This document shows, piece after piece, positions 25,784 through 34,218 of a DNA stretch of 64,000 bases. Position 1 is the stretch's first letter. Each line of letters starts with the position of its first letter. Under the pieces are notes generated by a model. The model had not been told where the DNA came from. It saw only the letters and a program-made list of their open reading frames with translations, and ran no database searches. Location: contig DATHBD010000068.1 in NCBI GenBank assembly GCA_035296325.1, positions 1 to 64,000 on the forward strand. The letters run 5' to 3'. The translations under genes were made by a program, and so were the position numbers. This DNA is from DATHBD01 sp035296325. GTDB lineage: Bacteria; Actinomycetota; Actinomycetes; Mycobacteriales; Micromonosporaceae.

Positions 25784-28738
25784 ATGGCTGGGTTGCACAG
25801 GCGGCGCAGAACGGCGACGGTGTCGGCCGTGCTCGCGGTCGTGGTGGTCGCCGCGCTGGCCGGCGTCGTGGCGTCGCCGGCCGTGGCCGCGCCTGGCGAC
25901 GGGGCGTCCACCGCATGGCGGGGCGGTCGCTGGCATCTCGACCCACGCAGTGTGGTGAGCCGCTCCGACATCGTGCTGGCCGCGGCGAACGCCCTGCCCG
26001 CGCAGATGATGCCGCTGGGCAGCGGAACGCTCGGCGTCGCCACCTGGAACCCGCCGACCGGCTTCACCGCGCAGCTCAACCGGGTGGACACCCTGCCGAA
26101 CTGGTTGTCCCCGGGCTGGCTGATGCTGCCCGGCCTGTCCGCCATGACCACGGCGCCGGACTTCTCGGCCCGGCTCGACCTCTACAACGGCCGGCTGATC
26201 CAGACCGGTGGCGGTATGACGCTCACCGCGTACGCGCGGTCCGGCACCGACCAGCTCGTCATCGACGTCACCGGCGCCGACCCGGACACCCCGCAGATCG
26301 CGTCGCTGCAGCTCTGGGAGTCGGCGGCCCGCCCGGTCGTCACGGCCACCGCCGACGGCACCGTCGCCACCCTCTCCGCCACCTGGGCCGGGCCCGGTCC
26401 CGCCGGCGTCGGGGAGTCCACCTTCGGCCTGCTCTCCGGCATCACCGCCGGTGGTCGCGACGTCCGGGTGAGCAGCCCGACCGGCGACTTCCCGGCCGGT
26501 TCGGCGCCCGGCGCGGCGTACGGCGCGCAGGTCGACTTCCGCCCGCACCCGGACGGGTCGTTCCGGGTCGTGGTGGTCTCGCCACAGTGGACCGGCGGGG
26601 ACGCGCAGGCCACCGCCACGTCGTTGCTCGGGGACGCCGCGACGGCGGGCGCCGCCGCGTTGGAACGCGAGCACACCGGGTGGTGGCACCGCTTCTGGCA
26701 CTCGATCGCGCTGATGAAGCTGGAGTCGGCCGACGGCGCCGCGCAGTACCTGGAGAAGTTGCGCCTGATCGACCTGTACGCCGAGGCCGGCGCGAACCGC
26801 GACAGCATGCCGGGGGACTCGGCCGGCGTGTCCGTGCTCTACCGCAGCCGGCAGGACCACAACCAGTACGGGCCGGGCGCGTGGTGGCACTGGAACAACC
26901 GGATGCAGATCGAGGCCAACGTGGGCGCGGGCGCCTTCGCGCTCAACGAGGCGTACTTCAGCCTGTACCGGGACAACCTGGCGAACCTGCGCGACTACAC
27001 CCAGCGGATGAACCCGGGCCTGGAGGGGATCTGCATTCCGGAGACCATGCTCTACAACGGCGCCGGGAACGAGACCTCGATCTGCTCCAAGACCACCGGG
27101 CGGGCCTGGTACAACGCCCGCACCATCAGTACCGGCGCCGAGGTGGGGCTACGGGTCTGGCAGCAGTACCTCTACACCGGCGACCGGGCGTTCCTGGAGC
27201 GCAACTACCCGCTGATGGCCGAGTCCGCGCGGTTCCTGCTGTCCTACGCCACCGTCGGTGCGGTGGACGGCAACCTGCACACGTTCCCGTCCAACGCGCA
27301 CGAGACGCAGTGGGACGTGCACGATCCGACCACCGACCTCGCCGCGATGGGCGCCCTCTTCCCGGCCGTGGTGGCCGCCGCCACCACGCTGGGGCGCGAC
27401 GCCGACCTGGCCGCCCGGCTGCGCCAGGCCCAGGACCAGATCCCGCCGTACGCCAGGGTCTTCGACACCGCCAACGGCGACCGCGCCAAGCCACCACCCA
27501 CCGCGACGCTGTGCAACCCGCCCACGGACACCGTTCCCGCGGCTGAGCAGCGTGCCGCCGCCGCGGCCTGTGACAACGCCGGCAACACGATCCTCTGGCT
27601 CTCCTACGACGTCGAGGCGACGCTGCGCAACTGGGAGAACATCGGGCTCGAGCCGGTCTGGCCGTACGGGCTGATCGGCGACGACACGGTGAGCCCGGAG
27701 GGCGGCGACCTCACCGCGCTGGCCCGGCGCACCTACGCGCTGCGGCCCAACCGGCCGGCGGTGGACTGCGCCGGGTGCACCGTCATTCCGGCCTCCGGGC
27801 AGGTGAAGGGGTGGAGCACCGATCCGATCGCCGCGGCGCGGCTGGGCCTGGCGAAGGAGTTCGAGACGGCGGCGATCTGGCTGACCGAGGGCTTCTCCAG
27901 CAGCCCGTCCTCGCTTGGCGGCGGTAGCCCGGCGTTCTACGAGCAGTCCGGCACGGTGGTGGCCGGCATGCAGGAGGCGCTGGTCCAGCACTACGACGGG
28001 CTGCTGCGGATCGCGCCGGCCTGGCCGGCGGGGTGGAACGGCGCCGGCACGGTGTTCATCCAGGGCGCCGGCAAGGTGCACGTCCAGGTCCACGGCGGGG
28101 TGGTAGGCACGGTCGCCATCGAGGCCGGATCGACCGCGCCGATCCGGGTGCGCAACCCGTGGCCCGGGCAGCGGGTCGAGGTGGTCGACGGCCGTACCGG
28201 GCGCCGCGTGGTGGCTCCGACCACCGACGCGACCTTCACCGTCCCGGCCCGGGCCCGGCACTCCTACCTCGTGCAGCGGGTGGACACACCGGTGCGGGCG
28301 ATGCCGTTCCAGCCGCTCACCGGCGTCGCGGCCACCGCGGCGGCCACCCTGGACGCCCTGCCGCCGCTGAACTCCCGGGTGCGGACCCGGCACATCGGCA
28401 TCCCCGGTCCGGACCAGGCGGTCGCCCTGGCACCGGCGCAGATCACGGCGCGGGCCGGCGCCCGGTTCAGCGGGGCGGTCGCGGTCGCGTCGGTGCCGGC
28501 GATGAAGTCCGGCGTGCCGCTGGCCGTCTCGATCGACTGGGGCGACGGCCGCGTCACCCGGGGCTCGGCGGTCCCCGAGCGGGCCGGGACCGGCGCGCTC
28601 ACCGCCACCGTGCGGATCGAGGGGGAGCACCGCTACCGGGCCGCCGGCACGTATCCGGTGACGGTCACCCTGAGCGATGCAGGAACGTCGGCGCGGATCG
28701 CCCTGACGTCGGCCGAGGCAGTGGTCGCGCCGCGGTGA
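25784..28738 (+). CDS. Large secreted glycosidase-like protein (six-hairpin fold, GH95/DUF5703-like) with C-terminal PKD-like domain
   Basis: A 984-residue exported protein. Residues 1-36 form a signal peptide with RRRR, a hydrophobic core and AVAA/PG cleavage; Tat export is possible because of the Arg pairs. A beta-sandwich-type N-terminal domain is followed by an (alpha/alpha)6 glycosidase-like core (for example WWHWNNRMQIEANVGAGAF and NAHETQWDVHDPTTDLAAMG), similar in layout to GH95 and DUF5703 proteins. The C-terminus has a PKD-like repeat, with IDWGDGRV and HRYRAAGTYPVTVTL. ATG at 25784 follows GGGGAGGGG. Substrate unknown; the location next to the surface-glycan island suggests a glycan target. 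Confidence 0.65.
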   Translation: MAGLHRRRRTATVSAVLAVVVVAALAGVVASPAVAAPGDGASTAWRGGRWHLDPRSVVSRSDIVLAAANALPAQMMPLGSGTLGVATWNPPTGFTAQLNRVDTLPNWLSPGWLMLPGLSAMTTAPDFSARLDLYNGRLIQTGGGMTLTAYARSGTDQLVIDVTGADPDTPQIASLQLWESAARPVVTATADGTVATLSATWAGPGPAGVGESTFGLLSGITAGGRDVRVSSPTGDFPAGSAPGAAYGAQVDFRPHPDGSFRVVVVSPQWTGGDAQATATSLLGDAATAGAAALEREHTGWWHRFWHSIALMKLESADGAAQYLEKLRLIDLYAEAGANRDSMPGDSAGVSVLYRSRQDHNQYGPGAWWHWNNRMQIEANVGAGAFALNEAYFSLYRDNLANLRDYTQRMNPGLEGICIPETMLYNGAGNETSICSKTTGRAWYNARTISTGAEVGLRVWQQYLYTGDRAFLERNYPLMAESARFLLSYATVGAVDGNLHTFPSNAHETQWDVHDPTTDLAAMGALFPAVVAAATTLGRDADLAARLRQAQDQIPPYARVFDTANGDRAKPPPTATLCNPPTDTVPAAEQRAAAAACDNAGNTILWLSYDVEATLRNWENIGLEPVWPYGLIGDDTVSPEGGDLTALARRTYALRPNRPAVDCAGCTVIPASGQVKGWSTDPIAAARLGLAKEFETAAIWLTEGFSSSPSSLGGGSPAFYEQSGTVVAGMQEALVQHYDGLLRIAPAWPAGWNGAGTVFIQGAGKVHVQVHGGVVGTVAIEAGSTAPIRVRNPWPGQRVEVVDGRTGRRVVAPTTDATFTVPARARHSYLVQRVDTPVRAMPFQPLTGVAATAAATLDALPPLNSRVRTRHIGIPGPDQAVALAPAQITARAGARFSGAVAVASVPAMKSGVPLAVSIDWGDGRVTRGSAVPERAGTGALTATVRIEGEHRYRAAGTYPVTVTLSDAGTSARIALTSAEAVVAPR

Positions 28739-28804
28739 CGGGCGTCGGTGCGCCGCGCTGCCCGGGGCACCCGAAGGGGCAAGATCGTCAGTGCGCGGCG
28801 GGAG

Positions 28805-28810
28805 TACCGT
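28805..28810 (+). promoter_or_regulatory. Possible -10 box TACCGT for the kinase-like gene
   Basis: TACCGT ends 8 bases before the GTG at 28819, fitting the leaderless pattern of this window. A competing start is TTG at 28810 with GGGAG five bases upstream. Confidence 0.35.
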
Positions 28811-28818
28811 TGGGTCTT

Positions 28819-29493
28819 GTGAACCGGACCATCGTGGCGCTGATCGGCACCGACGGCGCCGGCAAGACGACGCAGGCACGGTGGCTCGCCGACTGGCTCA
28901 CCGGGCAGGGCCTCCCCGCCGCCTACTGGCGCAACGCGGGTGGCCGGCGCTGGCTGGGCCGGCTCGCCCAGCGCCTCGGCCGTCGTGACGCCGTCGACCT
29001 GCTCGGCGCCGACGGCGTGCTGGTGCTCGAGGCGGCGCTGCGCTGGCTGGCGATCGCCCAGGCGCTGCTTCGGTCCCGGCTGGGTGGCCGGATCGCGGTG
29101 ATGGACCGGTACGCGTACTGCCAGTACGCCAGCATCCGGGCACACGGGGGCCGCAGTGAACGCTGGGCCCGACTGCTGTACTCCGTCTTCCCCGCGCCCG
29201 ACCTCGTCTGTTACCTGGCGGTGCCGGCCGGTGAGGCGTACCGCCGGATCGAGGCCCGGGGCACCGACCACGAGAGCATCGCGCACCTCGCCGCGCTGGA
29301 CGTCGCCTACCGTGGCCTGCCCGAGGCGGGCCGCTTCGTCGTCGTCGACGGCTCAGGCACGCCCGCACAGGTCCGGGCTGCGCTGCACCGGGCCGTCGCG
29401 GCCAGCCTCACGCTGCCGGCGGATCAGGTGGACAGCAGCGAGGCGGCGTGCCGGCCGGCGGCGGCCGCCGCGACGAAGTACCAGGGGTCCTGA
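28819..29493 (+). CDS. Thymidylate-kinase-like P-loop protein
   Basis: A 224-residue P-loop kinase of the dTMP-kinase superfamily: Walker A GTDGAGKTT at residues 10-18, MDRYAYCQY as the DR(Y/x) motif, and a helical C-terminus. A real dTMP kinase role is unproven; diverged kinases like this are common in actinomycetes. The C-terminal roughly 23 residues overlap the end of the convergent DUF3866 gene by 70 bp and are rich in Ala, so the tail may be non-essential. Start GTG at 28819 is preferred because it lies 8 bases behind TACCGT. Confidence 0.7.
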   Translation: MNRTIVALIGTDGAGKTTQARWLADWLTGQGLPAAYWRNAGGRRWLGRLAQRLGRRDAVDLLGADGVLVLEAALRWLAIAQALLRSRLGGRIAVMDRYAYCQYASIRAHGGRSERWARLLYSVFPAPDLVCYLAVPAGEAYRRIEARGTDHESIAHLAALDVAYRGLPEAGRFVVVDGSGTPAQVRAALHRAVAASLTLPADQVDSSEAACRPAAAAATKYQGS

Positions 29494-30509
29494 GGCAGGC
29501 TCCGACCCATGGTGGACAGCGTCGCGGGCGATGCCCGCAGCGCCGCGTCGAGCCCGGCGGGATCGACCCGGACCAGGCGGTGCGGCGGCGCCAGCGGCGC
29601 CAGCGCGGCATCGACGGCGGCCCCCAGCGCCGTCGGCAGCCCGTGCGGGACGACCAGGTCGGCCGGGGCGAGCGCGACCCGGCCGTAGGCGGTCAAACTG
29701 TGATGCGACACACCGAAGTGCCGTGGGCGCGGGTCGGCGTCGGAGATCCGCAGCGCGGCGACCGGCCGCCCGCCGAGCACGGCGGCCGCGTTGACCGCCT
29801 CGCCCGCGCCGACGCCGGAGAAGCCCCACGGCGTGCCGGTGCCGAGGTTTCCCGGCCCCTGGCAGACCACGGTGACGTCGGCGCCCAGGGCGTGCCGGGC
29901 GGCGAGCAGGCCGGCGTGCACGTTCGTCGCCTCCAGGTCGCCACCGAAGGCCTGACCCACCGTGATGACGCCGGCCAGCCGGGACGCCAGCGCGTCGAGG
30001 GTGCGGGAGAACCACGCCGGCAGCGCGCCGCCGTCGGTCATCACATGGGCCACCCGGACTCCCGCCGGCACGCCGGCGAGGATCGCCGGCAGGGCCGAGT
30101 GCAGGTCGGCGACGACCACCGGCATGCCACCGAGGTCGTCGGCGCCGGCCAGGACGTCCCGGTGCGGCGAATCCTCCTCGTCGGCGGCGAGCACGACCGC
30201 CTGCAGCGGCGTGTACCGCGCCTTCACCACGTGCCCCGCGGCGGCGGAGTCCGGCGGGAGCCGGTCCGGCACCGCCACCACCAGCGCGTACCCGCCGGTG
30301 CCCAGGCCCAGCGCGAGCGCGTTGCAGTTGAGCAGCACCCGGTCACCCACCTGCGGCTCGCCCACCAGCGCGGGGTAGGCCAGCGCGCGCACCGTGGACG
30401 GGTCCTCCGGCCGGCGTGGCTCGACGCTCACCTCAAGCTCGATCGCGCCCCGCCAGGCCCGGCGCGGCGCGGACACGGTACCCCAGCGCCAGCGGATCAC
30501 GGCCCTCAC
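29424..30509 (-). CDS. DUF3866 family protein
   Basis: A 361-residue protein conserved in actinobacteria beside the paf genes; its molecular function is unknown. It starts VRAVIRWRWGTVSAPRRAW with a GTG, contains a Gly/Ala-rich core (LLNCNALALGLGTGGYALVVAVP) and HFGVSHHSLTAYGRVALAPAD with invariant-looking His residues. There is no signal peptide. It is transcribed away from pafB and converges on the kinase-like gene, the two overlapping tail to tail. Confidence 0.8.
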   Translation of the reverse strand: MRAVIRWRWGTVSAPRRAWRGAIELEVSVEPRRPEDPSTVRALAYPALVGEPQVGDRVLLNCNALALGLGTGGYALVVAVPDRLPPDSAAAGHVVKARYTPLQAVVLAADEEDSPHRDVLAGADDLGGMPVVVADLHSALPAILAGVPAGVRVAHVMTDGGALPAWFSRTLDALASRLAGVITVGQAFGGDLEATNVHAGLLAARHALGADVTVVCQGPGNLGTGTPWGFSGVGAGEAVNAAAVLGGRPVAALRISDADPRPRHFGVSHHSLTAYGRVALAPADLVVPHGLPTALGAAVDAALAPLAPPHRLVRVDPAGLDAALRASPATLSTMGRSLPQDPWYFVAAAAAGRHAASLLST

Positions 30510-30569
30510 CGTAACGGACCTGCCGCCGTGCCCCCCGCGTGGGCGAGGGCGAACAGGCGTTCGTGCTGC

Positions 30570-30575
30570 TAGGTT
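30570..30575 (+). promoter_or_regulatory. -10 box TAGGTT of pafB (leaderless-type)
   Basis: TAGGTT ends 7 bases before the pafB GTG at 30583, with no Shine-Dalgarno sequence. It lies 61 bp from the DUF3866 start, so the region is a divergent promoter. Confidence 0.5.
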
Positions 30576-30582
30576 CGGACGC

Positions 30583-31587
30583 GTGTCGCGCAGCCGGACC
30601 GAGCGCCTCGTCAATCTGGTCATCTGTCTGTTGTCCACGCGGCGGTTCCTGACCGCGGCGCAGATCGCCGCGACCGTGCCCGGGTACGAGCATGATCCGC
30701 TGGACGTGCGCGACCACGAGGCGTTCCAGCGCAAGTTCGAACGGGACAAGGCCGAGCTGCGCGAGCTGGGCGTGCCGCTGGAGACCGGCACGGCGAGCGC
30801 GTTCGACACCGAGCCCGGCTACCGGATCGCCCGGCGGGAGTATGCGCTGCCGGATGTCCACCTCGATCCGGACGAGGCGACGGCGGTCGGCATCGCGGCC
30901 CGGCTGTGGCAGCACGCCGGCCTCGCCGCGGCGGCCTCCTCGGGGCTGGCGAAGCTGCGGGCCGCCGGCATCGACGTGGACCCGCACGCGACACTCGGCG
31001 TCGAGCCGGTGGTGACCGTCGACGCGGCGTTCGAGCCGCTCACCGCCGCGGTGCGGGCCCGGCAGGCGGTCAGCTTCGGGTACCGCACACCCTCCGACGA
31101 CGCGCCGGTGACCCGCCGGGTGCAGGCCTGGGGCGTGGTCTGCTGGCGGGGCCGGTGGTACGTGGTCGGCCACGACCTCGACCGCGATGCCGCTCGCTGC
31201 TTCCGGCTCTCCCGGATCGTCACGGAGGTCCGCCCGGTCGGACAGCCGGGCGGCTACACGCCGCCGGAAGGGCTGGACCTGATCGGCTACGTGGCCCGCT
31301 GGTGGGGCCCGATGGAGCGCACGCAGCGGGCCACCGTGCTGGTCCGCCCGGGGCGTGGGGCCGGCATCCGGCGGTGGGCCGAGGAGACCACCGCCACGCC
31401 GGAGGGAGACCGGGTGGTGCTGCGCTACGCCGACGCGGACTGGCTGGCCGGCTGGCTGCTCGCCTACGGCGCCGACGCCGTGGTGCTGGACCCGCCGGAG
31501 GTGCGCGACGTGGTGATCGCCCGGCTGCGTGAGGTGGCGCAGGCGCACGGCGGCGTGCGGGCCCTGGAGGAGGTGGCGGCACCATGA
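30583..31587 (+). CDS. pafB: Transcriptional regulator PafB (HTH-WYL)
   Basis: One half of the PafBC regulator, which in mycobacteria activates DNA-damage genes together with PafC. The 334-residue protein has an N-terminal helix-turn-helix (SRSRTERLVNLVICLLSTRRFLTAAQIA) and a WYL-type ligand-binding domain with GYRTPSDDAPVTRRVQAWG and RWYVVGHDLDR. It overlaps pafC by four bases (ATGA), which indicates coupled translation, and the two proteins act as a heterodimer in the known system. GTG start at 30583 lies 7 bases after TAGGTT. Confidence 0.93.
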   Translation: MSRSRTERLVNLVICLLSTRRFLTAAQIAATVPGYEHDPLDVRDHEAFQRKFERDKAELRELGVPLETGTASAFDTEPGYRIARREYALPDVHLDPDEATAVGIAARLWQHAGLAAAASSGLAKLRAAGIDVDPHATLGVEPVVTVDAAFEPLTAAVRARQAVSFGYRTPSDDAPVTRRVQAWGVVCWRGRWYVVGHDLDRDAARCFRLSRIVTEVRPVGQPGGYTPPEGLDLIGYVARWWGPMERTQRATVLVRPGRGAGIRRWAEETTATPEGDRVVLRYADADWLAGWLLAYGADAVVLDPPEVRDVVIARLREVAQAHGGVRALEEVAAP

Positions 31588-32546
31588 CGGCATCGGCGGA
31601 CCGGCTGGGCCGGCTGCTCAACCTGGTGCCCTACCTGCTGGCCCGACCCGGCATTGAGATCGCCGACGCGGCGGCCGACCTGGGGGTGCGCGAGCGCCAG
31701 CTGCGCGAGGACCTGGAGCTGCTGTGGCTCTGCGGGTTGCCCGGCTACGGCCCGGGTGACCTGATCGACATGGCGTTCGACGGCGACCGGGTGACGATCA
31801 CCTACGACGCCGGGATGGATCGGCCGTTGCGGCTGACGCCGGACGAGGCGCTGGCCCTGGTGGTCGCGCTGCGGATGCTGGCCGAGACGCCGGCGCTGGC
31901 CGACCGGGACGCGATCAGCCGGGCGATGTCGAAGATCGAACACGCCGCCGGCGACCTCGGCGCCGCCCCGGTGGCGGTCCGCCTGCCGGGCAACGCCGAC
32001 CGGGTGGAGGAGTTCCGGGGGGCGGTCGCGCGGCGGCGCGCGCTGCGGATCACGTACTACACACCGGCCCGGGACGAGACGAGTGAGCGCGTCGTCGATC
32101 CGATGCGGGTCCTGATGGTCGGCGGCCAGGCGTACCTGGAGGCCTGGTGCCGCCGGGCCGGTGCGGTGCGGCTGTTCCGGGTCGACCGGATCGACGGGTG
32201 CGTCGAGTTGGACGAGCCGGCGGTGATTCCGGCGCAGGCGCGGGCGACCGATGTACGGGAAGGCATCTTCCGGCCCACCCGGGACCTGCCACTGGTGACC
32301 CTGCGGGTGGGCCGCCGCGCCCGCTGGATCACCGAGTACTACCCGTGCGAGGAGGTCCGGCAGGAGCCGGGCGAGCACTGGCTGGTGTCGCTGCGCGCCT
32401 CCGACCTGGCCTGGGCCCGGCGCCTGGTGCTCGGGCTGGGCGCCGACGTGGTGGTGGTGGCACCGCCGGAGCTGGTGGCCGACGTGGGAAACGAGGCGCG
32501 CGCCGCGCTGGCGGCCTACGCTGCGGCGGCCGCGGCGGTCCACTAG
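31584..32546 (+). CDS. pafC: Transcriptional regulator PafC (HTH-WYL)
   Basis: Partner of PafB. The 320-residue protein has a winged HTH N-terminus (SADRLGRLLNLVPYLLARPGIEIADAAADL) and a WYL domain (ALRITYYTPARDETSERVVDPMRVLMVGGQAYLEAWCRRA). Its ATG overlaps the pafB stop. Its own stop codon is embedded in a -10 box for the next gene. pafA is 5.9 kb upstream. Confidence 0.93.
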   Translation: MTASADRLGRLLNLVPYLLARPGIEIADAAADLGVRERQLREDLELLWLCGLPGYGPGDLIDMAFDGDRVTITYDAGMDRPLRLTPDEALALVVALRMLAETPALADRDAISRAMSKIEHAAGDLGAAPVAVRLPGNADRVEEFRGAVARRRALRITYYTPARDETSERVVDPMRVLMVGGQAYLEAWCRRAGAVRLFRVDRIDGCVELDEPAVIPAQARATDVREGIFRPTRDLPLVTLRVGRRARWITEYYPCEEVRQEPGEHWLVSLRASDLAWARRLVLGLGADVVVVAPPELVADVGNEARAALAAYAAAAAAVH

Positions 32547-32549
32547 GGT
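32544..32549 (+). promoter_or_regulatory. -10 box TAGGGT overlapping the pafC stop codon
   Basis: TAGGGT includes the pafC TAG stop and ends 6 bases before the GTG at 32556; the small membrane protein gene therefore probably has its own leaderless-type promoter. Confidence 0.5.
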
Positions 32550-32555
32550 GGCCCG

Positions 32556-32813
32556 GTGATCTGGTGGATCGTCGGCGGCGTCGTGGCGGCCGCCCTGCTG
32601 TTTCTCGTCGTCGTCGTGCTCAGGCTGCTCGGGGGGGTGCGTGAGTTGAGCCATGTCGAGCGGGCGCTGCAGCGCCGGGTGACCGACGCGCAGGCGGTCC
32701 AGGAGAGCCTGGCCGAGCTGGGTCGACGGGCCGAGGCGTTGCGCGAGCCGCTGCTCGACGCCCAGGAGCGCGTCGCGCTGATCCAGGCACGCCGCGGCGC
32801 TGCGGAGCGTTAA
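32556..32813 (+). CDS. Small single-pass membrane protein with coiled coil
   Basis: An 85-residue protein with a membrane helix at residues 2-26 (MIWWIVGGVVAAALLFLVVV) and a charged, heptad-like helix from about residue 30 to 82 (HVERALQRRVTDAQAVQESL). It is likely anchored with the coiled coil in the cytoplasm, though topology is an inference. No family assignment; it sits between pafC and tatA. Confidence 0.75.
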   Translation: MIWWIVGGVVAAALLFLVVVVLRLLGGVRELSHVERALQRRVTDAQAVQESLAELGRRAEALREPLLDAQERVALIQARRGAAER

Positions 32814-32940
32814 GTGCTTGATTGCGCCCGGAATCGGATATTTGTCGATTATTTCGCACGGATTTCCTAGCCAGCGGTTGACGTTCCCGGCCCGCCCGAC
32901 GCAGACTGCCAGCGGCGAGGGTTCGCCGCAGCCGCGCCGG

Positions 32941-32946
32941 TACCAT
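32941..32946 (+). promoter_or_regulatory. Possible -10 box TACCAT for tatA
   Basis: TACCAT lies 37 bases before the tatA ATG in a 170-bp gap. The 5' part of the gap, around 32830-32870, is AT-richer. TTGACG at 32878 is too distant to be an ideal -35. Confidence 0.3.
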
Positions 32947-32983
32947 GGGGTGCGGAAGCAACGAGACGACGAGGTGACTTCAA

Positions 32984-33256
32984 ATGGGTGCTAGCGTATT
33001 GAAGCCTTGGCACATCATCGTGCTGGTGGTCGTGCTGATCCTGCTCTTCGGCGCGAAGCGCCTGCCGGACACGGCCCGGTCGCTCGGCCGATCCCTGCGG
33101 ATCATCAAGGCGGAAACCCGCGGTCTGGCCGATGACGACGTGGACGGCAAGGCCGAGGCGCAGTCCGCCCGGCAGCCGATCACGCCGTCGGTCCCGGACA
33201 ACCAGCCGTCGCCGAGCCCGGTGGTCGAGCCCATCGAGCGCGTCCGCGACAAGTAG
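32984..33256 (+). CDS. tatA: Twin-arginine translocase subunit TatA
   Basis: Pore-forming subunit of the Tat pathway. The 90-residue protein has the typical short N-terminus, one membrane helix (PWHIIVLVVVLILLFGAKRL), the hinge FGAKRLPD and an amphipathic helix SLGRSLRIIKAE, then a disordered Pro/Ser-rich tail. ATG follows GAGGTGACTTCAA. tatC starts 18 bases downstream. A tatB gene is not in the window. Confidence 0.94.
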   Translation: MGASVLKPWHIIVLVVVLILLFGAKRLPDTARSLGRSLRIIKAETRGLADDDVDGKAEAQSARQPITPSVPDNQPSPSPVVEPIERVRDK

Positions 33257-33274
33257 GACGATACCGGCCCGGCT

Positions 33275-34216
33275 GTGAACCTTCCTGCGCTGAAGATGCC
33301 TGCTCTGCGGCGGGGCAAGCCGCAGTTCGAGCGCGCCGCCGACGGCTCCATGTCGCTCATGGAGCATCTGCGTGAGCTGCGCAGCCGCCTGCTCAAAGCC
33401 TCGATCGCCGTCGTGCTCGGGCTGATCGCGGGGTACTTCTTCGCGGAGTCGGTGCTGTACTTCCTGACCGACCCGTACTGCGACCTCAATCGTGCTGCCA
33501 CGCAGTGCGACTTCAACACGAAGTCGCCGGTCGACGAGTTCCTGCTGGAACTGCGGGTGGCGCTCTACCTCGGCCTGCTCATCGCCGCGCCCTTCTGGCT
33601 GTACCAACTCTGGGCCTTCATCGCGCCCGGGCTGCACCGTCGGGAACGTCGCTACACCTACGCATTCGTCGCCATCGCGACGCCGCTCTTCATTGCGGGT
33701 GCCGTCCTGGCCCACTTTGTCGTGGCGAAGAGCCTGCCCTTCTTCCTGAGAGGGTCCCGGTTCCAGATCACGCTGGAGCTCTCCGGGTACTTCGACTTCG
33801 TCACCGGCATGATGCTGCTCTTCGGCGCCGGGTTCGAGTTCCCACTTGTACTGATGATGCTCAACTTCGCCGGTCTGGTGTCGGCGCGCAAGATGCTGAG
33901 CATGTGGCGGGTCGCCGTGTTCGTGATGTTCCTGTTCGGGGCCATCGTCACACCCACGCCCGACCCGTTCGGCATGTCCGCGCTCGCGGGATCGATGTGC
34001 CTGCTGTACTTCGCCGCGGTCGGTGTCGCGTTCCTCAACGATCGACGCCGGGCTCGTAGCAGCCCGTATGCCGGGCTCGCCGACGACGAGGTGTCGCCGC
34101 TGGAGTACGACGAGGAAGGCAACGCGGTCCCCGCCGTGGGGCCGAGCCAGTCGGAGCGGCTGGCGCCGGTCGCCGGGCCGTTGCCGCTCGACCGGCGTTA
34201 CGACGACACGACCTGA
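33275..34216 (+). CDS. tatC: Twin-arginine translocase subunit TatC
   Basis: Receptor component of the Tat pathway, 313 residues. It begins with a cytoplasmic segment and the conserved SLMEHLRELRSRLL, then six membrane helices with conserved Glu and Pro residues in the loops (FWLYQLWAFIAPGLHRRERR). The C-terminal extension of about 50 residues is polar. GTG start at 33275; the downstream lipid kinase begins two bases after its stop. Confidence 0.93.
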   Translation: MNLPALKMPALRRGKPQFERAADGSMSLMEHLRELRSRLLKASIAVVLGLIAGYFFAESVLYFLTDPYCDLNRAATQCDFNTKSPVDEFLLELRVALYLGLLIAAPFWLYQLWAFIAPGLHRRERRYTYAFVAIATPLFIAGAVLAHFVVAKSLPFFLRGSRFQITLELSGYFDFVTGMMLLFGAGFEFPLVLMMLNFAGLVSARKMLSMWRVAVFVMFLFGAIVTPTPDPFGMSALAGSMCLLYFAAVGVAFLNDRRRARSSPYAGLADDEVSPLEYDEEGNAVPAVGPSQSERLAPVAGPLPLDRRYDDTT

Positions 34217-34218
34217 GA

